A DNA stretch of 48,187 nt from CALMFQ01 sp964495595 (GTDB taxonomy: Bacteria; Pseudomonadota; Gammaproteobacteria; Burkholderiales; SCOH01), in contig CAZBWH010000015.1 of the NCBI GenBank assembly GCA_964495595.1, forward strand, positions 1 to 48,187. The letters run 5' to 3'. The position numbers and the translations under genes were made by a program. Shown here piece by piece: positions 16,437-24,918 of this stretch. The notes under the pieces were generated by a model. The model saw only the letters and a list, made by a program, of their open reading frames with translations, had not been told where the DNA came from and did no database searches. The stretch's first letter is position 1; every line of letters begins with the position of its first letter.

Positions 16437-17759
16437 ATGACAAAAACACCCCGCATCGGCATGGTATCGCTTGGATGCCCGAAGGCTCTGGTTGACTCTG
16501 AGCACATCCTCACCCAGTTGCGCGCCGAGGGCTACGATATTTCCTCGCGTTACGACAACGCCGATCTGGTGGTGGTCAACACCTGCGGCTTCATTGATTC
16601 GGCAGTACAGGAATCGCTGGACGCCATCGGCGAAGCCCTGGCCGAGAACGGTAAGGTTATTGTCACCGGTTGCTTGGGCGCCAAGGAAGACGGACAGGTG
16701 ATCCGGAATGTGCACCCCAAGGTGTTGGCAGTTACCGGCCCGCATGCCACGGCAGAGGTCATGGATGCCGTTCACCAGCACCTGCCCAAGCCGCACGACC
16801 CGTTCACCGACCTGATTCCGCCGCAGGGCATCAAGCTGACGCCGCGCCATTACGCCTACGTCAAGATTTCCGAAGGCTGCAATCACCGCTGCACCTTCTG
16901 CATCATCCCCTCGCTGCGCGGCGATCTGGTCAGCCGGCCGGTACACGAGGTATTGCGCGAAGCAGAAAACCTGGCCAAGGCAGGCGCCCGTGAGCTGCTG
17001 ATCGTATCGCAGGACACCAGCGCCTATGGCGTGGATCTCAAATACCGCACCGGTTTTTACAACGGCCGCCCGGTCCGCACCCGCATGACCGAACTGGCAC
17101 AGGCGCTGGGCGAGCTGGGCGTCTGGGTCCGGCTGCACTACGTCTACCCTTATCCGCACGTAGACGAGGTCATTCCACTGATGGCGGCCGGAAAAATCCT
17201 GCCTTACCTCGACATTCCGTTCCAGCACGCCAGCCAAAAAATCCTCAAGGCGATGAAACGCCCGGCCAACGCCGACAATGTGCTGGCGCGCATCCGCCAA
17301 TGGCGGGAAATCTGCCCCGAGCTGGTGATTCGCAGCACGTTCATTGTCGGCTTTCCCGGCGAAACCGAAGCCGACTTTCAGGAGCTGCTGGATTTCATCA
17401 CTGCGGCAGAGCTGGATCGGGTCGGCTGTTTCACCTATTCACCGGTTGAAGGCGCTACCGCCAACGCCCTGGCCGATACGGTGCCGGCAGATGTGGCCGA
17501 AGACCGCAAGGCGCGCTTCATGGCCGTGCAGGAGGCTATTTCCGCCCGCCGCCTGGCAGCCAGGGTCGGCAGCACCATCGAGGTCATCATCGACGAGATC
17601 GACGAGGAAGGCGCCATTGGCCGCAGCAAGGCCGATGCGCCGGAAATCGACGGGCTGGTGTATCTGAACGACCCCGAGCTCGAGCTGGCGGTCGGTGATA
17701 TCGTCCGGGTGACCGTCACCCATTCCGACGAACACGATCTGTGGGCCGAGCTGGCTTGA
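16437..17759 (+). CDS. rimO: Ribosomal protein S12 methylthiotransferase RimO
   Basis: A 440-residue radical-SAM methylthiotransferase. The N-terminal UPF0004 domain carries the auxiliary cluster cysteines C14 (SLGCPKALVDSE), C50 (NTCGFID) and C79 (VTGCLGA). The radical-SAM cluster is C148-C152-C155 in EGCNHRCTFCIIP. A C-terminal TRAM-like domain follows (IDEIDEEGAIGRSKAD). SLGCPKALVDSE and IIPSLRGDLVSRP distinguish RimO from MiaB. It adds a methylthio group to the conserved aspartate of ribosomal protein S12. It converges on xerC with only five bases between stops. Confidence 0.96.
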   Translation: MTKTPRIGMVSLGCPKALVDSEHILTQLRAEGYDISSRYDNADLVVVNTCGFIDSAVQESLDAIGEALAENGKVIVTGCLGAKEDGQVIRNVHPKVLAVTGPHATAEVMDAVHQHLPKPHDPFTDLIPPQGIKLTPRHYAYVKISEGCNHRCTFCIIPSLRGDLVSRPVHEVLREAENLAKAGARELLIVSQDTSAYGVDLKYRTGFYNGRPVRTRMTELAQALGELGVWVRLHYVYPYPHVDEVIPLMAAGKILPYLDIPFQHASQKILKAMKRPANADNVLARIRQWREICPELVIRSTFIVGFPGETEADFQELLDFITAAELDRVGCFTYSPVEGATANALADTVPADVAEDRKARFMAVQEAISARRLAARVGSTIEVIIDEIDEEGAIGRSKADAPEIDGLVYLNDPELELAVGDIVRVTVTHSDEHDLWAELA

Positions 17760-17764
17760 TCTGG

Positions 17765-18694
17765 TCAACGCCCCTTGCGCCTGGCGCGCGGGTGGGCAGC
17801 ATCGTAGCTCTTGGCCAGATACTGGAAATCGAGGTGAGTGTAAATCTGGGTTGTGGTGATGCTGGCGTGGCCCAGCATCTCCTGCACCGCACGCAAATCA
17901 CCGGACGATTGCAGCACATGGCTAGCGAACGAATGACGCAAGGCGTGCGGGTGAACATGCTGCACAATCCCCTGCTTCACTCCCAGCTGCTGCAGTCGCA
18001 GCTGGATCGCCCGCACCGACAGCCGCTTGCCGCGCCGGCCGACAAATAGCGCCGGCTCGTCGGCAGCGGCCAGCAAGGCGCGTAACGGCAACCAGGCTTG
18101 CAGGGCATCGAGCGCCATTTGGCCCACCGGCACGATGCGGCTTTTATTGCCCTTGCCCAACACCCGGACTTCGCCGCTGCTGGCGTCGACGGCATCCGGG
18201 TTCAACCCGGCCAGCTCTGACAGGCGCAGACCGGATGAATAAAACAGCTCGAACATCGCCACGTCGCGAACAGCCAGTTCATCCTCGTCGGCCGGCTGCA
18301 GCAGCTGCGCCATCTGATCCGGCGACAAGGCATGCGGCAGTTTACGTGGCGACTTCGGTGCGCGAATCCCCTGTACCGGATTCAGGTTCAACTGGTATTT
18401 GCGCGCCAGAAAGCGAAACAGGCCGCGCCAGGCCGACAGCACCCGCGCCAGGCTCCTGCCCGACAGCCCTTCGGCATGCAGCCGGCCCACCAGACGGCGC
18501 ACCTGCTGCGGCGTCAGATCGAGCACCGAGGCCTCGCCCAACTGCCCGCCAAGCCAAGCCAGATCGTGGCGATACGCCAGCAAGGTGTTGTCGCTGTAGC
18601 GCCGCTCCACTGCCAGCCACACCAGATACTGATCGACCAGCTCCGGCCACGGCGGCAGCTCACTCGCAGCCGGCATTGAGGTCTCACCCGCCAT
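17765..18694 (-). CDS. xerC: Tyrosine recombinase XerC
   Basis: A 309-residue site-specific recombinase. The N-terminal SAM-like core-binding domain spans about residues 15-105 (QYLVWLAVERRYSDNTLLAY). The catalytic domain keeps all active-site residues: R157 (SSGLRLSELAGL), K181 (LGKGNKSRIVP), H250 and R253 (HPHALRHSFASH), H276 (LGHASITTTQIYTH) and nucleophile Y285. XerC with XerD resolves chromosome dimers at dif. It starts two bases after the DUF484 gene, the usual neighbour. That pairing favours XerC over an integron or phage integrase. Confidence 0.95.
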   Translation of the reverse strand: MAGETSMPAASELPPWPELVDQYLVWLAVERRYSDNTLLAYRHDLAWLGGQLGEASVLDLTPQQVRRLVGRLHAEGLSGRSLARVLSAWRGLFRFLARKYQLNLNPVQGIRAPKSPRKLPHALSPDQMAQLLQPADEDELAVRDVAMFELFYSSGLRLSELAGLNPDAVDASSGEVRVLGKGNKSRIVPVGQMALDALQAWLPLRALLAAADEPALFVGRRGKRLSVRAIQLRLQQLGVKQGIVQHVHPHALRHSFASHVLQSSGDLRAVQEMLGHASITTTQIYTHLDFQYLAKSYDAAHPRARRKGR

Positions 18695-18696
18695 GA

Positions 18697-19344
18697 TCAG
18701 GCCGCCGCTACCGCCCGTTGCAACGCGGCGGCAAGCAGATCGCCCACCCGCTTCAGATACAGTGTGCCCATTTCTGGGTAAAAGCGCTGCGGGTCTTCAC
18801 TGGCCAGCACCAACACCCCGGCATCCGGGGCGCTGCCAAGCCTGACCAGGGCAAAACTGCGCAACTTGCCAGCGGCCTCGCCAAACCAGCCCAGCACCTC
18901 GTCGGCAACATGCGGGCCGCAATAGGGTTCGGTCAGTTCCTCCATCTGCAGCCTGAGATCCTCCGACACGGCCAGGCTTGCCGGGTAGCCACTGCCCCGC
19001 GACCACTGCTGCATAGCCACGTGCGGTACGGCAAAATCTTCGGTCAGATGATAGACGAACCGCTCGACCGCCTGGTCGCGGTCAGCCGTATCCAGCAACG
19101 ACACGCACAGACGATGCACTTTTTCGCCAATTGCATCGTTTTCTTCCCCGAACTGCAGCAGTTCGGTCAACTTGGCCTCGACCAGCCGCGCCCGTTCCCG
19201 CAGGGTGAGAATCTGCCGCTCGGTGATCGAAATGGCATGGCCGCCGTGCGGATGTGGAATGAAAATATCCGCCAGCAAATCGGCGTAGTGCTCAAAAAAT
19301 TCCGGATGATCTTTCAGATACTGGGCAACGTCATTCGGCTGCAT
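18697..19344 (-). CDS. DUF484 family protein
   Basis: A 215-residue protein beginning MQPNDVAQYLKDHPEFFEHY, the DUF484 signature. It continues with PHPHGGHAISITERQILTLR and a coiled stretch, then a GAF-like C-terminal half (LVRLGSAPDAGVLVLASEDP). DUF484 genes sit between dapF and xerC in many proteobacteria, as here, but the function is not established. It shares a transcription unit with xerC by spacing. The upstream gap to dapF contains a palindromic repeat. Confidence 0.9.
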   Translation of the reverse strand: MQPNDVAQYLKDHPEFFEHYADLLADIFIPHPHGGHAISITERQILTLRERARLVEAKLTELLQFGEENDAIGEKVHRLCVSLLDTADRDQAVERFVYHLTEDFAVPHVAMQQWSRGSGYPASLAVSEDLRLQMEELTEPYCGPHVADEVLGWFGEAAGKLRSFALVRLGSAPDAGVLVLASEDPQRFYPEMGTLYLKRVGDLLAAALQRAVAAA

Positions 19345-19380
19345 GGTGTGGTCCTGTTGCGGGAATTAAAAAGGCACGAC

Positions 19381-19505
19381 CTTGAACCACAGAGAGCTCC
19401 GAGAACGCAAAGTTAACACTGAGAACAACCAAGGCGCTCCTGCTTTTCCTCTGTGTTTCCTCCGCGACCTCAGTGCTCTCTGCGGTTTAAGGTTTGCATT
19501 TGCAC
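19381..19505. repeat. Imperfect palindromic intergenic repeat, copy A
   Basis: The left arm CTTGAACCACAGAGAGCTCC is mirrored by the right arm, whose reverse complement begins CCTTAAACCGCAGAGAGCAC. The whole 125 bases can fold into a long imperfect hairpin. A related element lies on the other side of dapF (20357-20485). The AACCACAGAGA-type ends are a recurrent form of intergenic repeat seen in several proteobacteria. Confidence 0.7.
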
Positions 19506-19514
19506 AGCATAGAC

Positions 19515-20345
19515 TCAGATTTCGATTTCGCCCTCAAAGACGATCACCGCCGGCCCGGTCATCCACACTGGTTGGCCGGGGCCTTGCCAGCGGATGGTCA
19601 GCTCACCGCCACGGGTACTGACTCGCACCGTGCCGTCGAGCAGGCCGCGCAGGATGCCAGCAACCACGGCCGCACAGGCGCCGGTGCCGCAGGCCAGCGT
19701 TTCGCCGGCACCGCGTTCGAACACGCGCAGGCGGATATGACTACGGTCGACGATCTGCATGAAACCGGCGTTGACCTTCTGCGGGAAGCGCGGATGCACT
19801 TCAATCGCCGCGCCCACCGCACCAACCGGAAAGCAGTCGACATCGTCGACCACCTGCACCGCATGCGGGTTGCCCATTGATATGGCAGTGATTTCGTATG
19901 TTTTGCCATCGATATCGAGCGGATAGACCGCCGCCTGCGCATCGGCAATGAGTGGCACTTCGGCCGGCTTGAGGAACGGCGCCCCCATGTCGACGGTGAC
20001 TTCTCCGTTGTCTTCCAGCCGCGGGCCGATGATGCCCCTAGCGGTTTCGACGCGGATTTCGCGTTTGTCGGTCAGCCCCTTGGCGTGGACGAAACGGGCG
20101 AAACAGCGTGCGCCGTTGCCGCACTGCTCCACTTCGCCGCCGTCGTTGTTGAATATGCGGTAGCGGAAATCGACCCCTGGCTGGCTGGCGGGCTCAACCA
20201 ACAGAATTTGGTCGCAGCCGACGCCGAAATGCCGGTCGCCCAGCGCGCGATATTGTTCGCTGCTGAGGTTGATCTGCTGATTGATGCCGTCAAGCACGAC
20301 AAAGTCGTTACCGAGGCCGTGCATTTTGGTGAATTTGAGTTTCAT
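19515..20345 (-). CDS. dapF: Diaminopimelate epimerase
   Basis: A 276-residue enzyme starting at MKLKFTKMHGLGNDFVVLDG; the longer open frame adds 24 cysteine-rich residues that are merely translated repeat DNA. The two active-site cysteines are in EQCGNGARCFARF (first) and ACGTGACAAVVAG (second), which remove and add the alpha proton. It converts LL- to meso-diaminopimelate for lysine and peptidoglycan synthesis. The order dapF-DUF484-xerC is conserved. A palindromic repeat lies on each side. Confidence 0.96.
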   Translation of the reverse strand: MKLKFTKMHGLGNDFVVLDGINQQINLSSEQYRALGDRHFGVGCDQILLVEPASQPGVDFRYRIFNNDGGEVEQCGNGARCFARFVHAKGLTDKREIRVETARGIIGPRLEDNGEVTVDMGAPFLKPAEVPLIADAQAAVYPLDIDGKTYEITAISMGNPHAVQVVDDVDCFPVGAVGAAIEVHPRFPQKVNAGFMQIVDRSHIRLRVFERGAGETLACGTGACAAVVAGILRGLLDGTVRVSTRGGELTIRWQGPGQPVWMTGPAVIVFEGEIEI

Positions 20346-20356
20346 TTCAGGTCCAC

Positions 20357-20485
20357 ATCTTGAACCACAGAGAGCACAGAGAACCCGGAGTTCACACAGA
20401 GAAAAACAAGAAAACAACTTAAAGCCTTGTTTTTATATGTGAATTCCATGCACCCTCCGTGCCCTCAGCGTTTCAAGATTTTCAG
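20357..20485. repeat. Imperfect palindromic intergenic repeat, copy B
   Basis: The left arm begins ATCTTGAACCACAGAGAGCA. The reverse complement of the right arm begins ATCTTGAAACGCTGAGGGCA, and both arms continue into AAAACAAG near the loop. It occupies almost the whole gap upstream of dapF. It is related to copy A at 19381-19505. Confidence 0.7.
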
Positions 20486-20486
20486 A

Positions 20487-20900
20487 TCAAACACATAAAG
20501 CCATGTAATCGCGGTAAATACAGCGATCCATGACCACGAACAGGCCGGCAGCGCGGGCGCGTTCGGCGGCGGACGGGTTGATCACCCCATCCTGCAGCCA
20601 GATCGCCGGCAGCTTGAGGCGGATACACTCATCGACAAGGGCGTCGACTTCGTCCGGTTTGCGGAATACATCGACCAGATCAATCGCCCCCGGCACTTGA
20701 TCCAGCGTGGCATACGCCGGCTGGCCAAGCACTTCGGCCACCGCCGGCCGCACTGGCACGATATCGTGACCAAATCGCTGCAGGGCAGCTGCCACGCGAT
20801 GGCTGGGCCGGTCTGCCTTCGGCGACAGCCCTACCACGGCCACCCGTTTGATCGACAGGATAAAGCGGCGGATTTCATCTTCGGATGGGTTCTGGAACAT
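20487..20900 (-). CDS. CoA-binding domain protein (YccU family)
   Basis: A 137-residue single-domain Rossmann protein of the YccU/CoA-binding type. The start is ATG 20900, preceded by AAGGAG seven bases upstream; an earlier start would add eight residues. VAVVGLSPKADRPSHRVAAA is the nucleotide-binding loop. AIDLVDVFRKPDEVDALVDE and AIWLQDGVINPSAAERARAA follow the family pattern. The domain resembles the N-terminus of succinyl-CoA synthetase alpha. No enzymatic activity is established. It may bind CoA or a related nucleotide. Confidence 0.88.
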   Translation of the reverse strand: MFQNPSEDEIRRFILSIKRVAVVGLSPKADRPSHRVAAALQRFGHDIVPVRPAVAEVLGQPAYATLDQVPGAIDLVDVFRKPDEVDALVDECIRLKLPAIWLQDGVINPSAAERARAAGLFVVMDRCIYRDYMALCV

Positions 20901-20940
20901 GGGCAACTCCTTGAAAAAAACCATTCACCCTAGGCTCTGT

Positions 20941-21804
20941 TCAATAGAATCTCGCCTCGCCCGGAGGCCGGGTCTTGAACCGTTTGTGGGTCCAGAAATA
21001 CTGTTCCGGCATCTCGCGTACCCGCTGCTCGATGAATTCGTTCATGCGCCGGGTATCGGCTTCGATGTCGTCGGTTGGATAATTGTCCCACGCTGGGTAG
21101 AAGGTCAACACATATCCCTGCCCTCCCGGTAGCTGGCGAGTCACGGCCGGCAACACCTTGGCGCGCGAGACCTTGGCCAGCCGCGCCAGCCCGGTGACGG
21201 TGGCGGCCGGCACGCCAAAAAACGGCACGAACACTGCATCGCTGGCACCGAAATCCTGGTCCGGCAGGTAATAAAACGGCAAGCCCTTGCGGATCGCCTT
21301 GACCACCGGCTTGATGCCGTCCTGCCGCGAATACAGTTCGGCATTGCCGAACCGGGTGCGCGAACGCATCAGCAGGTTCATCACGTAGGGATTTTTCTGC
21401 TGCCCGTACATCGACACCAGCTTGTTGTCGATCGAAATCCGCGTGCCACCGGCGTCCAGCCCCATGAAATGCGGCGCCAGCCAGATGACAGGCTGATCCT
21501 TGACGGCCAGCCAGTGCTCCAGTCCTTCGATGCGGATCAGCTTTTCCAGCCGCTCGCGCGGCGCCCACCACAACAGGCCATGTTCCAGCGCGCCACGCAT
21601 GAACGATTGCACATGCTTGCGCACCAATGCTTCGCGTTCGGCATCGCTCAATTCGGGGAAACACAGCTTCAGGTTGATGCGCGCCACGCGGGTGCGGCTA
21701 CGCGCCAGTTTGTACAGCACCCAGCCCAAACCGTTACCGATCGTGGCCTGGATCGACAGCGGCAGGAAATGCATCAGCCACAACAAAAACACTGCAACAC
21801 GCAT
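20941..21804 (-). CDS. LpxL-type lipid A / lysophospholipid acyltransferase, copy 1
   Basis: A 287-residue inner-membrane acyltransferase with one N-terminal hydrophobic segment (VFLLWLMHFLPLSIQATIG). The catalytic HX4D motif is intact in APHFMGLDAGG, and substrate-contact motifs KQ-D and LPDQDFGASDAVFVPFFG are present. NLKLCFPELSDAEREALV near residue 45 is typical of LpxL. It should transfer lauroyl or myristoyl from acyl-ACP to Kdo2-lipid A. It is the last of three homologues in tandem, 8 bases after copy 2, with which it shares the C-terminal pattern MPEQYxWxHKRF. Which acyl position it serves is unknown. Confidence 0.9.
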   Translation of the reverse strand: MRVAVFLLWLMHFLPLSIQATIGNGLGWVLYKLARSRTRVARINLKLCFPELSDAEREALVRKHVQSFMRGALEHGLLWWAPRERLEKLIRIEGLEHWLAVKDQPVIWLAPHFMGLDAGGTRISIDNKLVSMYGQQKNPYVMNLLMRSRTRFGNAELYSRQDGIKPVVKAIRKGLPFYYLPDQDFGASDAVFVPFFGVPAATVTGLARLAKVSRAKVLPAVTRQLPGGQGYVLTFYPAWDNYPTDDIEADTRRMNEFIEQRVREMPEQYFWTHKRFKTRPPGEARFY

Positions 21805-21812
21805 GATCAGCT

Positions 21813-22685
21813 TTATTTGTAGAAGTTACGTTCGCCCAGAGGCCGGGTGCCGAAGCGCTTGTGAACCCAGTAATATTGCTCAGGCATTTCCCGTACCCGC
21901 TCCTCGATGAACTGGTTCATCCGTCGTGCATCGGCCTCAAGGTCGCCACTGGGGAAATTGTCCCATGCCGGGTAGAGGCGCATTTCGTAGCCCTCGGCAG
22001 CGGACAATTGGCGAGTAATGCACGGAATGACTGTTGCCTTGGTCAACTGCGCCAGCCGCGACAACGTCGTTACCGTTGCACAGTCGACACCGAAAAATGG
22101 CACGAACACCGAATCGGTGCGGCCAAAATCCATATCCGGCAGAAATATGAGCGGCACACCATCACGAACCTTGCGGATCACCGGCCGCAGCCCGTCCTGT
22201 TTGGCGAACAGCTCCGGCGAGCCAAAACGCAACCGGCCCTGCAGCAGCAAGTCATCAAGTAGCGGGTTTTTCTGCCTGCTGTAAAAAGCCATCGAGCCGG
22301 GCCAAAGATCGCCGAATTTGGCGCTGCCGATGTTCAAGCCGACAAAATGCGGAGTCAGGATAACCACCGGCTGGCCCTTGATCCGATCCAGATGCTCGCG
22401 CCCCTCCACCCGCACCAGCCCCATCACCCGCTTGGCCGGCGCCCACCAGATAATCCCCATTTCCAGCACACTGCGCGCCAGGCTCATGAAGTGCCGTCGC
22501 CCCAGTTTGCGCCGCTCGGCTTCGCTCAACTCAGGGAAACACAGCCGTAAGTTGATCAGCGTCACCCGGCCGCCAACGAAAAACAGCAACCAGCCGATCA
22601 GGTAGGCAATCGCAGCAACCAGTGTCGTCGGCAGATGGCTGATCGCCCGCCACAGAGCCACACCCGCCCTGGCCCCGAGACTCAT
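21813..22685 (-). CDS. LpxL-type acyltransferase, copy 2, with altered HX4D motif
   Basis: A 290-residue homologue of copy 1 starting at ATG 22685, which overlaps the copy 3 stop (ATGA). It has an N-terminal membrane helix (TLVAAIAYLIGWLLFFVGG), NLRLCFPELSEAERRKL, and LPDMDFGRTDSVFVPFFG. Where the family has the catalytic HX4D/E, this protein reads TPHFVGLNIGS, so the acid is replaced by asparagine (codon AAC). It may be inactive, use a different geometry, or have another role. Everything else is well conserved, arguing against simple decay. The middle position in a three-gene tandem suggests ancient duplication. Confidence 0.85.
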   Translation of the reverse strand: MSLGARAGVALWRAISHLPTTLVAAIAYLIGWLLFFVGGRVTLINLRLCFPELSEAERRKLGRRHFMSLARSVLEMGIIWWAPAKRVMGLVRVEGREHLDRIKGQPVVILTPHFVGLNIGSAKFGDLWPGSMAFYSRQKNPLLDDLLLQGRLRFGSPELFAKQDGLRPVIRKVRDGVPLIFLPDMDFGRTDSVFVPFFGVDCATVTTLSRLAQLTKATVIPCITRQLSAAEGYEMRLYPAWDNFPSGDLEADARRMNQFIEERVREMPEQYYWVHKRFGTRPLGERNFYK

Positions 22686-23560
22686 GCTTCGTCTACCGGC
22701 AGTGCAACGCCAGCCGGCACCTTGTAACGGTTGTAACTCCAGAGATACTGCGCCGGACATCCCCGGATCATGGATTCGAGATTACGATTGAGCAGGGCCG
22801 CATCGGACTGGGCCTCTCCACTGAAATTGCCCTGAAGCGGCTGGATGTGCACCCTGTAGCCACGGCCGAACGGCAGCCGCTCACCATAAAACAGCAGCAC
22901 GGCTGCGTCAGTCGACTCGGCCATTCGGCCGAGCAAGGTCATGGTGTACGCTGGCTTGCCGAAAAATGGCGCCCAAACCCCACCACCCTCGCCCGGCGCC
23001 TGATCGGGCAGGATGACCACGGCCTCGCCGTTACGCAACGTCTTGAACAACTGGCGCACCCCCTGTGCGGTCGCCGGCGCTGTCCTGCCGTTGCCGCGAG
23101 CGCGACCGGCATTCATCAACGGCTCCAGCCATTTGAGTTTCGGCGGGCGGTACATTGCAGTCAGCGGAAACGGCAGGCGTGAGCTCAGGTAACGCCCGGC
23201 AATGTCGTAGGCGCCCAGATGCGGAGTAACAAACAGCAAGCCCCGCTTGGCCGCCAATGCAGCCTCGACGTGTTGCCAGCCATCACACTTGCGGATCAGC
23301 CGCGCCACCCTCGCCGGGCTTCGTCCCCAGGCTACCAGCAATTCCAGCGCGCCTTTGCCGGTTTCATGCACATTGGCGCGGATCAGGCGTCGCAAACTGG
23401 CCGAATCCGCAGCGAGGCCGCTACCGGCAAGATTGGTCTGCAGTTTCGCCGCAAAACCCGGCGACAGTCTATACACCAGCTCACCCAGCAAAATGCCGAT
23501 TGCATGAATCAGCCAGAGTGGCAGCGCGGCAAACAGGCCCAGCGCAACTTTCGTCATCAT
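22682..23560 (-). CDS. LpxL/HtrB-family acyltransferase, copy 3
   Basis: A 292-residue family member, more distant from copies 1 and 2. It begins with a hydrophobic segment (GLFAALPLWLIHAIGILLG), has the catalytic HX4D in TPHLGAYDIAG, a YRPPKLKWLEPLMN region, and VILPDQAPGEGGGVWAPFFG. The C-terminus QYLWSYNRYKVP is typical. It is first in the acyltransferase operon and divergent from metK, with about 75 bases between starts. The target may be lipid A or another lysolipid. Lipid A secondary acylation is the conservative guess. Confidence 0.87.
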   Translation of the reverse strand: MMTKVALGLFAALPLWLIHAIGILLGELVYRLSPGFAAKLQTNLAGSGLAADSASLRRLIRANVHETGKGALELLVAWGRSPARVARLIRKCDGWQHVEAALAAKRGLLFVTPHLGAYDIAGRYLSSRLPFPLTAMYRPPKLKWLEPLMNAGRARGNGRTAPATAQGVRQLFKTLRNGEAVVILPDQAPGEGGGVWAPFFGKPAYTMTLLGRMAESTDAAVLLFYGERLPFGRGYRVHIQPLQGNFSGEAQSDAALLNRNLESMIRGCPAQYLWSYNRYKVPAGVALPVDEA

Positions 23561-23635
23561 TCGTTGTGTTTCATTCGGGATTTGATATTCTACCTGTTTT
23601 CATATCCCTTAAATAAAACACCGTACGAGAGAGAA

Positions 23636-24805
23636 ATGAGCCATTCATTCCTGTTTACTTCGGAGTCGGTATCCGAAGGGCACCCAGACAAGGTTGCCGA
23701 CCAGATTTCCGATTCGATCCTCGATGCCATTCTGGCGCAGGACAAACATGCCCGCGTGGCAGCCGAAACATTGGTGAATACCGGTCTGGTGGTGCTGGCA
23801 GGAGAAATCACCACCCACGCCAATGTCGATTACATCCAGATCGCCCGCGACACCGTCAAGCGCATCGGCTACGACAGCTCTGACATCGGTTTCGATTACA
23901 AGACCTGCGCGGTGCTGGTGGCCTACGACAAGCAGTCGCCCGACATCGCCCAGGGCGTTGACGAGGGCAAGGGCCTGGACCTGGACATGGGTGCCGGCGA
24001 CCAGGGTCTGATGTTCGGTTACGCCTGCAACGAAACCCCGCAACTGATGCCGGCGCCGATTTATTACGCGCACCGGCTGATGCAGCGCCAGAGCGAACTG
24101 CGCAAGGATGGCCGCCTGCCGTGGCTGCGCCCGGATGCCAAATCGCAGGTCACCATCCGCTACGACGCGGAAACCGGCAAAGCGATTGAAATCGACACCA
24201 TCGTGATCTCGACCCAGCATCACCCGGATGTTTCGCATGCCCAACTGTCGGAAGCGGTGATCGAAGAGATCGTCAAACCGATCATGCCGGCCGAGCTGAT
24301 GAAAAACCCGCGTTTCCTGATCAACCCGACCGGCCGCTTCGTCATCGGTGGCCCGATGGGCGACTGCGGCCTGACAGGCCGCAAGATCATCGTCGACACC
24401 TACGGCGGTGCCGCACCGCACGGCGGCGGTGCCTTCTCCGGCAAGGATCCGTCCAAGGTTGACCGCTCGGCAGCCTACGCCGGCCGTTACGTGGCGAAAA
24501 ACATCGTTGCCGCCGGCATCGCCAGACAGTGTCAGGTGCAGGTATCGTACGCAATCGGCGTATCGCGTCCGGTATCGGTAATGGTTGATACCTGGGGCAC
24601 GTCGAAGCTTAGCAACCAGCAGATCGTCGAATTGATCAATAAACATTTCGACCTGCGCCCGAAAGGCATCATCCAGATGCTCGACCTGCAGCGGGCAATC
24701 TACTGCAAAACCGCTTCTTACGGCCACTTCGGCCGCGAAGAGCCGGAATTCAGCTGGGAACGCACCGACAAGGCCGAAGCCCTGCGGGCAGACGCCGGGC
24801 TGTAA
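23636..24805 (+). CDS. metK: S-adenosylmethionine synthetase
   Basis: A 389-residue enzyme starting at ATG 23636 (MSHSFLFTSESVSEGHPDKV), preceded by GAGAGAGAA. Family signatures are GAGDQGLMFGYA (ATP site), GGPMGDCGLTGRKIIVDTYG and GGGAFSGKDPSKVDRSAAY (phosphate loop). It makes S-adenosylmethionine from methionine and ATP. In this window ahcY and metF also belong to the same methyl cycle. The long upstream extension of the open frame is shadow text over the divergent gene. I see no SAM riboswitch in the ~75-base leader. A terminator follows. Confidence 0.98.
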   Translation: MSHSFLFTSESVSEGHPDKVADQISDSILDAILAQDKHARVAAETLVNTGLVVLAGEITTHANVDYIQIARDTVKRIGYDSSDIGFDYKTCAVLVAYDKQSPDIAQGVDEGKGLDLDMGAGDQGLMFGYACNETPQLMPAPIYYAHRLMQRQSELRKDGRLPWLRPDAKSQVTIRYDAETGKAIEIDTIVISTQHHPDVSHAQLSEAVIEEIVKPIMPAELMKNPRFLINPTGRFVIGGPMGDCGLTGRKIIVDTYGGAAPHGGGAFSGKDPSKVDRSAAYAGRYVAKNIVAAGIARQCQVQVSYAIGVSRPVSVMVDTWGTSKLSNQQIVELINKHFDLRPKGIIQMLDLQRAIYCKTASYGHFGREEPEFSWERTDKAEALRADAGL

Positions 24806-24831
24806 ACCGGCAAGGGTGGTCCACTTTCCAG

Positions 24832-24858
24832 ACGGGGCGACAGCCCCGTTTGTTTTTT
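24832..24858 (+). terminator. Rho-independent terminator after metK
   Basis: The 7-bp stem ACGGGGC / GCCCCGT (24832-24838, 24843-24849) has a 4-base loop and a T-rich tail TTTGTTTTTT. Confidence 0.9.
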
Positions 24859-24918
24859 CCGGGCGTCGCAGCAGCAAATGTTACAATTCACCTTTCTGCA
24901 ATATCGGACCGGAAAGCC

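Noticed and set aside
23561..23635. SAM riboswitch in front of metK
   Set aside because: The leader is too short and shows none of the conserved cores I know.
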